Source: Podochytrium sp. JEL0797
Lineage: Eukaryota > Chytridiomycota > Chytridiomycetes > Chytridiales > Chytriomycetaceae
Direction: 5' to 3'
DNA length: 64,000 bases
NCBI GenBank assembly: GCA_027596195.1
Contig: JADGJG010000015.1
Span: forward strand, 1 to 64,000
In this document: positions 1 to 10,200 of the stretch, piece after piece
Layout of the letters: each line of letters begins with the position of its first letter
Numbering within the stretch: position 1 is the first letter of the stretch
Position numbers and translations under genes: made by a program
The notes under the pieces: model-generated
Told to the model about the DNA's origin: nothing
What the model saw: the letters and a program-made list of their open reading frames with translations, nothing else
Databases searched by the model: none

Positions 1-50
<50 letters not shown>
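1..50. repeat. Poly-C homopolymer (about 50 bp) inside an intron
   Basis: The window opens with an unbroken run of about 50 C, followed by a G-rich stretch up to about 70. It lies upstream of the acceptor at 109 (branch-like GGCTAAC near 85-91), so it is inside an intron of the first casein kinase gene. The same intron of the downstream paralogue carries a 16-C run. Confidence 0.9.
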
Positions 51-51
<1 letters not shown>

Positions 52-109
52 CGGGGCGGGGGGGGGGCGCCCAACAAGGAAGAGTGGCTAACGAAAATGT
101 GTGGGATAG

Positions 110-1514
110 ATTACACGCGTGCAAGTCGTGCATGAACGGAATTTGATTTATAGGGATATCAAGCCCGATAATTTTTTGATTGGGAGGTTGCCGAGGAACA
201 GTGAGCTTGTGGCGAATGTGGGGAAAGTGGCAGGTTTGTTTGTTGTTTTTTTGCTTTCGATCTATTTCCCCGCCCTCCGCCGATTGTCATTTCCCCGACG
301 CGCGCGCGCTCGCCGCCATTCACCGAAAAAATTATTTGTTTCTCACTATTCATTTTTTTTTGCGGATACATACAGACCCCTACGGAGTCGTCTCGAACCA
401 CTCGATTGAAGTCCCACACGCTGCAGCCCAGATTTACATTATCGATTTCGGGATGGCCAAAATGTATCGCGACCCGAAAACGAAGCAACATATTCCGTAT
501 CGCGAGAAAAAGAGTTTGAGTGGAACGGCGCGGTATATGAGTATTAATACGCATTTGGGGAGAGGTGAGAATCAATTTGGGGGGAGGGGGGCATGTGTGA
601 ATTTTTGTTCTGAAACCCCCGGTGCCCCACCTCGATAGAACAATCCCGCCGCGACGACCTCGAATCCCTCGGCCACGTCCTCCTCTACTTTCTCCGCGGT
701 TCCCTCCCCTGGCAAGGCATGAAAGCCGCGACCAACAAGCAAAAATACGAAAAGATTGGTGAAAAGAAACGCACGGTTCCCGTCCAAGAACTGTGTCACG
801 GGTTCCCCGAAGAGTTTGGCGTGTATTTGAAGTATTGTCGCGATTTGAAGTTTGAGGAGACGCCGGATTATGATTATTTGAGGGGGTTGTTTACGAATGG
901 TGAGTTTTTGTTTTGTGTTGTTGGGTGCGTGTCTGGTGAGGAAAGAGAGCTCACCCCAACGAATTTATTCCCTACCAGTCATGACGCGAATGAATCTCGA
1001 AGACGACGGCATCTTTGACTGGATGCTCGTGCTCGACCAGCAACGAAAAGAGCGTGAACGCGCCAAAGAAGAAGAACGCCAACAACGCGACCGTGACCGT
1101 GCTGCGCTCAAGAAACAGATGGAACAGGTTCAATTGAACGGTCCTACTGCTGCTGCGACGGCGGGAGCAACGCGACGGATTCAAATGGAGTCACCAGACG
1201 TGCGACGCGTGGCGTCTGCGGGGCGGTTGGAGCGGAGGGAGACGGCGCCTGCGGGGGTGAGGGTGCATGTACCTGAGCCGCATCGGGCGGTGGAAGAACA
1301 GGGGAGGTCGTTGACGCCTGGGTTTGGGAAAGGGGTGGCAGTTGGGGATGCGAGTCGGAGTCAGAATGGGGAGGTTGGACATACGGGACGCAAGTCGTTC
1401 AATATGTTTCTTCGGTCTTCGACTGTGGCGCGTCATTCTGCTGTTTTGGAGGAGAAGGAGAATGAAGGAGGCGAGAAGAAGTGGTGGAAAAAGATTTTTC
1501 ATCGGAAGGAGTGA
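110..1514 (+). CDS. Casein kinase 1 (YCK-type), 5' partial
   Basis: Ser/Thr kinase of the casein kinase 1 family, closest in look to fungal YCK plasma-membrane kinases. Only the C-terminal 369 codons are in the window. Exons: 110-233, 376-564, 639-899, 979-1514; these sum to an exact multiple of three. The catalytic loop reads YRDIKPDNF, the metal-binding motif is DFGMAK, and the CK1 activation segment includes the [16 protein letters not shown] stretch. The 124, 189 and 261 nt exon sizes match those of the neighbour at 1776-4063, so the two are a tandem duplication. The tail is Q/R/E-rich and ends in [12 protein letters not shown]. The C-terminal Cys pair that is palmitoylated in yeast Yck1/2 is absent; membrane contact through the basic-aromatic tail is inference. 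The N-terminal lobe lies upstream of the window. Confidence 0.9.
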
Positions 1515-1775
1515 GTGTGTTTTTTTTGGGGTTGTGTTGCGCGTTGTGCTGTTGCAAGCGAATAGAATGTTTTTGTGAATGAGTAGGTTGTGAAGGAGGC
1601 GTTGTGCTGCGGAGAATTATCTTGAAAGGGAGATGGGAATTACAACGAAGGCTGAACGAAGGCGTTTCGAAATTGTTTCACATTTCCAAAATTTCTCACT
1701 TGAAGTTCCTGTGATCGTCGGTTCGACAGACACAGCCGGCCCTGCATTCACTCGCACTTTCATAGTCCCTAGAGA

Positions 1776-4063
1776 ATGAACACGTCGACCAGCGGACTCC
1801 CTAGTGGACTCTCTAGCGCACTCCCTAGCGCACTCCCTAGCGCACTCCCTAGCAAGCAGCAGGGGCTGCCTAGAGACGGGGCGCGAGAAAGCCAGCAGCA
1901 ATACACGGCGATGGTCGCCTCCGGCATCGTGCCCTTGTCTGCGGTGCCTGCCGCAGCGTACGGGGCCTCTTCATCCTCGTCGCAGAAAAAGAGCAGCGTG
2001 GGCCACAACGTGGTTGGGATGCACTACAAAGTCGGAAAGAAGATTGGCGAGGGCTCCTTCGGAATGGTCTACGATGGAATCAACGTCATCAACAACCAGC
2101 CAATCGCAATCAAGTTCGAGCCAAGAAAGTCTGATGTGCCCCAGCTGAGGGACGAGTACCGCACGTTTAAGATCCTGGCGGGGTCGGGTGCGTGTTTTAT
2201 TAGTAGTGTGTGTGATCACTGGGAGGGGGTGATCAAGGGGTCGTACGATCACTGTGCTAATTACTCCATCTCCAGTCGGCGTGCCAAACGTCTACTACTA
2301 CGGCGCAGAGGGTCTCTACAACGTGCTCGTGAGCGACATGCTCGGTCCGAGTTTGGAAGACATGTTTGACCTGTGCAAGCGGAAATTCTCAATCAAAACC
2401 GTGTGCATGACCGCGAAACAGATGGTGAGTTGCTTTTTGGTTATTGGCATGTGCGCGTTAGCTCTGTTTCGTGGATACTTGGTATCGCTGGCGAAGATTG
2501 GGGGAGTGGGAGGAAGGGGCTTGAGATTTTGTGAGAGACACCGAAACCAAGTCCGTGATCGATTCTGTCGTTTCCGTGATCGAATGCAATGAGCCTACGA
2601 TTGCAGGAGAATGCATATCATTCAAAAGCGAAAGCATCGAGAACCCTCCGTTTTCGAATTATCCCAAATTGACCCCCCCCCCCCCCCCAACCCCATTATC
2701 TCTCCCCAGATTTCGCGCATCCAAACCGTCCACGAAAAAAACCTCATCTACCGCGACATCAAACCCGAAAACTTTTTGATTGGCCGACTCCCGCGTCGAA
2801 GCGAATTGGCCGCCAAGGCCGGAAACAACCCAGGTTTGTGGAGATTCGAACCCCCCTTCCCTCCCCCACACAATACACAATTAACGCAATTCATCGAAAA
2901 TAGACCCCTATGGCGTCGTGTCAAGCCACACCCCACAATCCCCACACCCGGCCGCCCAAGTCTTCATTATCGATTTCGGAATGGCCAAGTTGTATCGCGA
3001 CCCGAAAACGAAGCAGCATATTCCGTATCGCGAGAAAAAGAGTTTGAGTGGAACGGCGCGGTACATGAGTATCAACACGCATTTGGGACGAGGTGAGAAA
3101 TGATCGTCTTAAGGGGGTGTGTTTTGAATTTAATCTGAAACCCGTTCCCCCACCCCCAAAAACCAGAACAATCCCGCCGCGATGACCTCGAATCCCTCGG
3201 CCACGTCTTTATGTACTTTCTCCGCGGTTCTCTCCCCTGGCAAGGCCTCAAAGCCGCCACCAACAAGGAAAAGTACGAAAAGATTGGCCAAAAGAAGCAA
3301 AGCACGGCCGTCAAGGATCTGTGTGACGGGTTCCCGGAAGAGTTTGGCCTCTACATGAAGTATTGTCGTGAATTGAAGTTTGAGGAGACGCCGGATTATG
3401 ATTATTTGAGGGGGTTGATGAACAAGGGTTCGTTTTTTCTTTCTTTGTCATTCCCTCTCCCCTTCTCGCTATCAAATTTTAAAATATTCTCCTTTTTTAG
3501 TCCTCGCACGAATCGGAGAACTCGACGACGGCGTGTTTGACTGGATGTTCGCCATCGACGCGCAACGCCGCGAAAAAGAACGTTTGCGAGAAATCGAGCG
3601 CGAAAAACGCGACCGTGAACGCGCGTATCGACACCAACAGCAGCAACAACAACAGCAACAACAACTTTCGTCTTCACTTCCGTCAACTACTGCTCCGATT
3701 GCTGCAGCGGCGGCGTCGGCTCGACAGCAGAGTCCGTCACCGTCGAGGAATACGTATAACCAGCAGCTACAGGCGCAACAGAATGGGATGATGGCGCATT
3801 CGAATTCTCAGATGGGTGCGTCAAGGGTGGCCTTGAATGGGAGCGGGAGGGATCGCGTTCCTTCGGATTCGTATGGGGCTGCTGCGAGGCAGCAGGTTCA
3901 GCAGCCGCAGCAGGAGTACTATCAGGCGGCGCCGGTGGGGAGGGAGTATATGCAGAGTGGTGGTGGTGCGCCGGTTGTGGCGGCTGGGGCTGGGGTGTCG
4001 GAGGCGGCAGATACGGGGACCAAGAAGAAGAAGTGGTGGAAAAAGTTGTTTGGGGCCAAGTGA
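1776..4063 (+). CDS. Casein kinase 1 (YCK-type), complete
   Basis: Complete paralogue of the preceding gene, about 565 aa. Exons: 1776-2187, 2276-2424, 2710-2833, 2904-3092, 3167-3427, 3501-4063 (1698 nt, in frame). The glycine-rich loop is [12 protein letters not shown], the ATP-anchoring lysine sits in IAIKFEP, the catalytic loop is YRDIKPENF and the metal-binding motif is [12 protein letters not shown]1 hallmark segments follow ([27 protein letters not shown]). The N-terminus has five 4-residue repeats (GLPS/ALPS type) and the C-terminal third is Q/S/A-rich with a poly-Q run near 3633-3670. The C-terminus is [13 protein letters not shown], sharing KKWWKK with the neighbour. CK1 of this type acts at the plasma membrane in nutrient signalling and endocytosis in yeast; the same role here is inference. 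The start was chosen as the first ATG of the open frame before the kinase lobe. Confidence 0.93.
1794..1853 (+). repeat. 12-bp tandem repeat in the CK1 N-terminus
   Basis: Five 12-bp units of the form GCACTCCCTAGC (the first two diverged) encode successive four-residue [12 protein letters not shown] units just after the start codon of the second casein kinase. The three downstream units are identical, which suggests recent slippage. Confidence 0.85.
2673..2688 (+). repeat. Poly-C run (16 bp) in a CK1 intron
   Basis: Sixteen C residues lie within intron 2 (2425-2709) of the casein kinase gene, close to its acceptor. The homologous intron of the upstream paralogue carries the 50-C run at the window start. 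Confidence 0.9.
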
Positions 4064-5119
4064 ATGGGAGAAGTGATGACGACGTTGTGTTTAGATTTGT
4101 TTGTTTGTTTTTTTCAATCGGTAAATGTACTTCAGATTTTAAAGTTTGGGTTTCTTGACAAATGAAATGGGTGGGGAGAAAAACGGGTTGGCAGGTCCCG
4201 GGGCCCATGTGAATGGGTAAGGCGGCCAAATCATCCTCAGCAATCATCCTTCCATTTTGGACGCGGGCCTAATTGCTAGGTAAGGGAGTGCGGGGTGCAA
4301 CAGTGATTACCCGGGCCTCTTAATTAAGAGAAAGTAGGGGATTTGGAATGGGAAAAAGGGAAGAAATATGTTTTATTCTAACCTTTAACCAGGTGATAAC
4401 CACTGAAAAAAAAGGAATGGGAAGAAGGGGGGGCGGGTGACTTTCCTTTTTTGTGCGGGGAGGGGGTTGGGTTGGTCGGCGTCCATGTGGAGCAGGTGAT
4501 CCTCGGGATATTAGAGAGGAGTAAAGGTGTGGGATTTGGGAGCGGCCCAATGAGAGGATGGGGAAGAGTTGACGGATGACAGCTGCAGGATGTTTTTGGT
4601 ACAATTATATATTTTTGTTTTTGTTTTTGCCCCGCTATTTTGCTCAAGAATTTTTCATGTCGTTTCGCGATAGCAAAAGGGCCACGTGTGGATGTAATTC
4701 TTCTTGACCCGCATTTGTTCATTGGATTTGCATTGGACAAGGCTGACTCGCTTTTTCAGAATTTTCATTCTCAAGTTGCAAAAGGGGGAAGAGGCCTCCG
4801 GCGGTGCATGCGTTTAAGCAATAACAGAATGTGGTGCTTGGTTGATCCAATGGGTCCGGAGCTGCTTGTTCTTTTGGTCCGGCCCCACTTTTGCTTGACC
4901 GAAACCAATATCGAGAATTCAAAAACCCTTTACGCGCGACGAATCAACCCGTATACACCACTAGGTTCCTCAACTCGCTTTACTAACGCTGTCGTAAAGA
5001 ATTCGCAGTGCCTGCGCCAAAAAACAAACAATCTCAGGTCACGTGACCGCACAAATCGTGCCGAATTTTTTTTTCTTTTTTCTTGTCGACTTTTTTTCAG
5101 CCATCACTCATAACACAAA
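4064..5119. other. Intergenic stretch; no gene supported
   Basis: About 1 kb between the casein kinase stop and the ABCF start. Short open frames exist on both strands but none shows a recognisable domain or paired splice sites. The last 100 bp hold a CACGTG palindrome and a T-rich tract ending in TTTCAG at about 5090-5100. That tract could be the acceptor of a 5' UTR intron of the ABCF gene. Confidence 0.5.
5037..5048. promoter_or_regulatory. GGTCACGTGACC palindrome (E-box/CBF1-like site)
   Basis: Perfect 12-bp palindrome centred on CACGTG, about 70 bp upstream of the ABCF start codon. CACGTG is the core bound by bHLH factors such as fungal Cbf1. Placement in a proximal promoter fits a regulatory site, but the binding factor is inference. 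Confidence 0.5.
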
Positions 5120-7106
5120 ATGCCGCCCAAGGAACCCAAAGAGAAGAAGGTCAGCAAGTCAGCCGCCCGTTTGGCTGCCCGAAAGGGAACTCCTGCCGCC
5201 GCTGCCGTTGTTGCACCCGTTGTGGAGGACACGGAGGTTGTGTCTGTCGCCGACGAGTTGATGAAGCTCCTTGTGGACCCGAACCGATCTGCTGCCGGTG
5301 TTTTGACGTCCCACGTGGACTCGCGCGATGTACGTTGATTTTGTGTGGTGTAGGGATGAGTGCAGTGCTGATGCAGTTGGTAAACAGATCAAGGTTGAGA
5401 GCTTCTCGTTGATGTACTACTCGCAAATCCTCGTTACGGAGTCGACCCTCGAATTCAACTACGGTCGTCGTTACGGATTGCTGGGACCCAACGGATGTGG
5501 TAAGGATACTTCCTAATGTTTTGTTTTTTTGACGTCTTTCTCGCGATAGGAAAATCCACGTTCCTCAAGTCGCTCGCCGCCCGCGAGGTTCCGATTCCCG
5601 AGCACATTGACATCTACTTGCTGAACCAGGAATTCGCACCCACCGAAATGACGGCTTTGTACGCCGTGATTGAGTTTGCGGAGAAGGAAATCAAGGTGTG
5701 TAATGCCCACAACTGGGCTCTGCCACAACTCTTCTCATCAAATTCCCTATTGTTTATAGAGTCTCGAAGCCCGCATGGAAGAGATCATGACCGAAGACCC
5801 CGACTCGGTCCTCCTCGAAGGAATCTACGAACGCATCGAGTCCCTCGACCCCGCCACCTTTGAAGTCCGCGCCGCCTCCATCCTGCACGGTCTCGGATTC
5901 AGCGCCGAACGCATGCAGTTCAAGACCAAGGACTTGTCTGGAGGTTGGCGCATGCGTGTCGCCCTCGCGCGTGCCTTGTTTGTCAAGCCCACCCTCTTGC
6001 TCCTCGACCAGCCCACGAACCACTTGGACTTGGGTGCCTGTGTGTGGCTTGAAGAGTACCTTGCGCAGTACGACCGTTGCTTGATTACCATCTCGCACTC
6101 GCAAGATTTCCTCAACAACGTGTGCACCAACATTGTCGAGTTCAACCACAAGAAGCAGCTCGTGTACTACTCTGGAAACTACGACACGTACGTCAAGACC
6201 AAGAAGGAGCTCGAGGTCAACCAGATGAAGGCGTACGAGAAGCAGCAGGCGGAGATTAAGGATATGAAGCAGTTCATCTCGTCGTGTGGTACCTATGCCA
6301 ACTTGGTGCGACAGGCCAAGTCGAGACAAAAGATTCTCGACAAGATGGTGGAGGCTGGGTTGATTGAGAAGGTGGTCAACGACTCTTCGTTGGATTTCAG
6401 CTTCAACTGCAACGGAAAGCTCCCGCCCCCCGTCCTCTCCTTTGCCGAGGTTGACTTCTCCTACTCCGGCGACATGAACCACAACCCCATCTACAAGAAG
6501 CTCGACTTCAGTGTCGACACGGACTCGAGAATCGCCCTCCTCGGACCCAACGGAGCCGGAAAATCGACGCTCCTCAAGCTCATGCTCGGAAAGCTCTCCG
6601 AGACACGAGGAACCATCACGAGACACTCTCACCTCAAGTTTGGACAGTACTCTCAACACGCTGCGGACCAGTTGGACCTCGAACTGTCGGCCATTGATCA
6701 CCTGCGCAACGTGTTCCCGGACCAGCCGCAGGATATTACGCACTGGCGTAGCAAGATTGGGAAATTCGGGTTGACTGGGTCTTCGCAGCTTTGTCCCATT
6801 TCTCAACTTTCTGACGGTCAACGTGCACGTATCGTGTTTTGTCAACTCGCTCTGTCTTCGCCGAACGTGATTCTGTTTGACGAGCCGACCAACGCTTTGG
6901 ACATTGAGACGATTGATTCGTTGGCCAAGGCCATCAACGACTTTGAGGGTGGAGTTGTGCTCGTGTCGCACGATTTCCGTCTCATTTCGCAGGTTGCTCA
7001 GCAGATTTACGTGTGTGACAAGGGGGAGGTGAAGCTGTGGGAGGGGTCGATTGCGTCTTATAAGGCTACCTTGAAGAAGGAGATTATGAAGTCGTTTAAG
7101 CCGTAA
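5120..7106 (+). CDS. ARB1: ABCF ATPase, ARB1/ABCF2 type
   Basis: Soluble twin-cassette ABC protein of the ABCF2/Arb1 class; in yeast Arb1 acts in ribosome biogenesis and shuttles between nucleus and cytosol. Exons: 5120-5329, 5388-5499, 5550-5695, 5760-7106 (1815 nt, 604 aa, the usual length). Cassette 1 has Walker A GPNGCGKST, split by an intron inside the motif, and signature SGGWRMRVALARAL. Its Walker B reads LLLLDQPTNHLD, where a Gln codon (6009-6011) replaces the normally invariant catalytic Glu. Cassette 2 has Walker A GPNGAGKST, signature LSDGQRARI and an intact DEPTNALDIET. The N-terminus is the Lys/Ala-rich extension typical of the family. A CACGTG palindrome sits just upstream and an AATAAA at 7195 downstream. 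Confidence 0.95.
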
Positions 7107-7194
7107 TTTGTTTTTTTCTAATGCATGTCCTTTTTTTTCATGGTTTTGAACTGGCATGTGTTTTTTTTCGTGGAGTAGAGAAGTTTACGCTCTA

Positions 7195-7200
7195 AATAAA
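7195..7200 (+). terminator. Polyadenylation signal AATAAA
   Basis: Canonical AATAAA about 90 bp after the ABCF stop codon and before the next start, in an AT-rich 3' UTR context. Confidence 0.55.
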
Positions 7201-7294
7201 ACCTATTATTTTCTGTTGCAATCAATTATGTTCTGGTTTTTGCGCAAGCCTGTTTGAAAATTGTCACAAGAAAAAAGAGGAGGTGACTTGGTGA

Positions 7295-10200
7295 ATGAGC
7301 TCAGCTTCGACTCTGCCTGCCACATCAGGGCCCTATTCCGGAATGATGGATGCTGGTGCAAACGACGCGTCGAATTGTGAAGCCGCCACGGCTGTTATCA
7401 AACACGCGCTGCCCGATTCGCTGGCGTCTTGGCTGCCTGATTACATTGGCCGAGACGGCATGACGCTCGAAGACTTGGAGGATGGATTCGTTCTTATTCA
7501 GGTGAATTTCGCGTAGCCGTTTCATTCAAGTGTGTTGTAAATTAAGCTCAGACACCAGATCCTCTCCATCATCGCCCCGAATGCCATCGATCTCGGATGG
7601 TACACCACCGACGCTGCCATGACGCACCCCAATTTGTCGCAATACAATCGAGAATTGTTTGTCAAGGCGGCTTCGCAGTCGATTCCACTTTCTGAACGCG
7701 AACGCGTGGGAATCCTGGATGGCGATGTGCAGTGTTTCGTGTCTATCGCGTCCAAAATGAGATTGATGAGTTGTAATGGGGGTGCATCAGCTGAAATCAA
7801 GAGCAACGTTGTTGACGATTCGATCTCCGAATCACGAGATTCGAACACCCCCGTCATCGCGTCTTCGAAAACGCCATGGTGCTGGGACTTTGAATACGAA
7901 CCTTCCGAAGTCGCATTCAAATCTTCTGTACGATGGCTCCTCGCGTTCGTCCAACGAGGATGTTTGGCGGGCCAGATTCAAATTTCACTCATTGCGGAGG
8001 AGCAGTTGAAACGGTTGATCGAATTAGTGCAGGATTCTACGCCCTTGATTCCATCGGGACCAGTGATTTCTTGCTTAACGTATGGAGCATTGTTTGAGTC
8101 TGCGTGTCGGGTGATTTTTGGGGTTGATCCGGGAAGCCCGAGTGTTGACGCGTTTTGGCTGCAGAGTGAAGCAGAAGTTTCGCCATATCCTTGCATGTTT
8201 TTGAAAACTCTCAAGGAAAGGGGATATCTTGATTTCAGGGCGGGATTGAAGGATGCCGTGCTGGATATGGTAATGGATCGAACGCCTTTTTATGAGGTAA
8301 AACTTTGTGAAGGGCATTCGCTCTCGCGCACACTTGGCTATTTGTGCTGACTGACACCATTCCCTGCAAATATGCAGTCGATACATTCGAAAATTATTGA
8401 GAATCTTATATCCGCGAGTCTCAAAAGTTTCAGCATCGAGATGGTTTCCGCGCATCTCAAGTGAGTCGCCCATGAGTCGCCTCCCCCGAAATCGAAAACA
8501 CCAACCCCCCGAAACTCATATCGAAAACGACTTGTCTTCATAGAGAAAGATTCCCAAACCATAACCCCGCTTATTCTCCATACGACCTCGAAGACGCGCT
8601 CCTCATGTGGGCCAACACGTGCGCTCTCCAACTTAAGGACGAATACACTCCCCACCAGCAAACGCCCTCCCGTCCTCGCACCAACGCTTCAGCACCTGAA
8701 AAATCACCCTCGACTCCCACCCTTCTCCCACTCTTTCTCGAATCATGGACAGACCTCGACCACTTTTGCAAAGACTTTCGCGACGGAAGAGCCTTCAACG
8801 CGATTGCCGCTTTTTACGGAATCGGAGAGCAAGTTTTGGATCCGTATAAAGTGTACCCGCGTCGACGTCGTGAAGGGGGTGAAGGCGTGGAAACGGTGAA
8901 CCTATCGCTTGCGCAACGAATCGCGAATTTGAGTGTCTTTGAGCGAGCGTGTGGTTTGAGTGGGATGCATGCTCCGCCTTGGAGACCTGAAGAGCTTGCG
9001 AGGGCGGAGGGGAATATTTCGCGGGTGGGGTCTGCCGCTGTGAAGTCTGGGATTAACCACGGTGGGAGTAATAACGCGTCTTCGACGACTGCTTTTCGAT
9101 ACTGTTTGCAAGTGTTTCTTTGTGATTTGTTTTTGGTTTGCTGCAAGTTGAGTCCGCGTTGTTTCTGGTTGTTTGGTTTCAAGGGGGCGGTTCTGATTTT
9201 CTTGCTTTAGATTGCCTGTGAGGGTGCAAAAGAAACGAGCACTCAAAGTATCGCGAAAGCATCTCAAAGAGGTTGCCGTGTCATCATCCGGCTCCTCGAG
9301 ACCAGGTTTGTAAACCCCAGATTTTGAATACGAAGTTGAAATATCCCTCGTTCTAGACACGGCCCTGCTTGCCGTTGCAGCAGAGCACACTTCCACAGTT
9401 GCAATTGCTTCGAGGCCCATGATCGAAAAGGAAAGCAAAGCCTTGGTCGCGGTCCTTGAAACGAATCCAACTAATGCGGAAATTTCCGAGAATTCGCAAA
9501 ACAAAGACATGAAAGTGACTCCGACAGCGGACATTCAACTAGAAAATCACGCTCAATTTGATCCTGAGCATTCTTCTGTATCAACCAGTGGGCATGATTT
9601 CACGGACGAACCTATGACAGATGAAATCTTGGAAAGTGAATCCCAACTGATACCAGTCGTCGAATTAGACCCTGATGAGGGCGAAAAGCCAATTCAACAT
9701 GATGTTGTGACTTCCTCCAAGAGCCATGCCGCCATGATGCTGTTGTTTGATGAGATTGAAAATGACGCGTTGGTGGTTGAATCTTTGGAGCCAGACGTAG
9801 AAAATGATATCCTTTCACATGATGCCTCAATCTGTGCAGAAGAACACGTGGGAGCTCCTGAAGAACATGTGGTGACCGGATGTCTTGAGGCGTCGGCGAC
9901 GGAAATATCCTTCACGGACCCAGTAGACCATTCACAAATCGACATCCCAGTAAATTCATTGGACGAATCAGAATGTATCAAACTTGTAGATTTCTTGAAG
10001 TTTGAGGGACCTGGATGGACAGAACAAACGGCCGACACGTTGCGGAGCCAGTCGAAACTGACTAAATCCTCTCCTAAAACCGAAGAAGTGGATCAACAGT
10101 CCCATCTTTCAATCACGGCCCACGGCGGGCAACCCAACGAAAATCCACTAGCGTCACCACGAATGGTTCGCGCGCATTCACCACAACCACAATCCAACGA

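Noticed and set aside
5754..7157. 467-codon open frame on the minus strand across the ABCF gene
   Set aside because: It is the antisense of a strongly supported coding exon; codon bias of the sense strand leaves the antisense frame open, and its Leu/Val/Arg-rich translation matches no fold.
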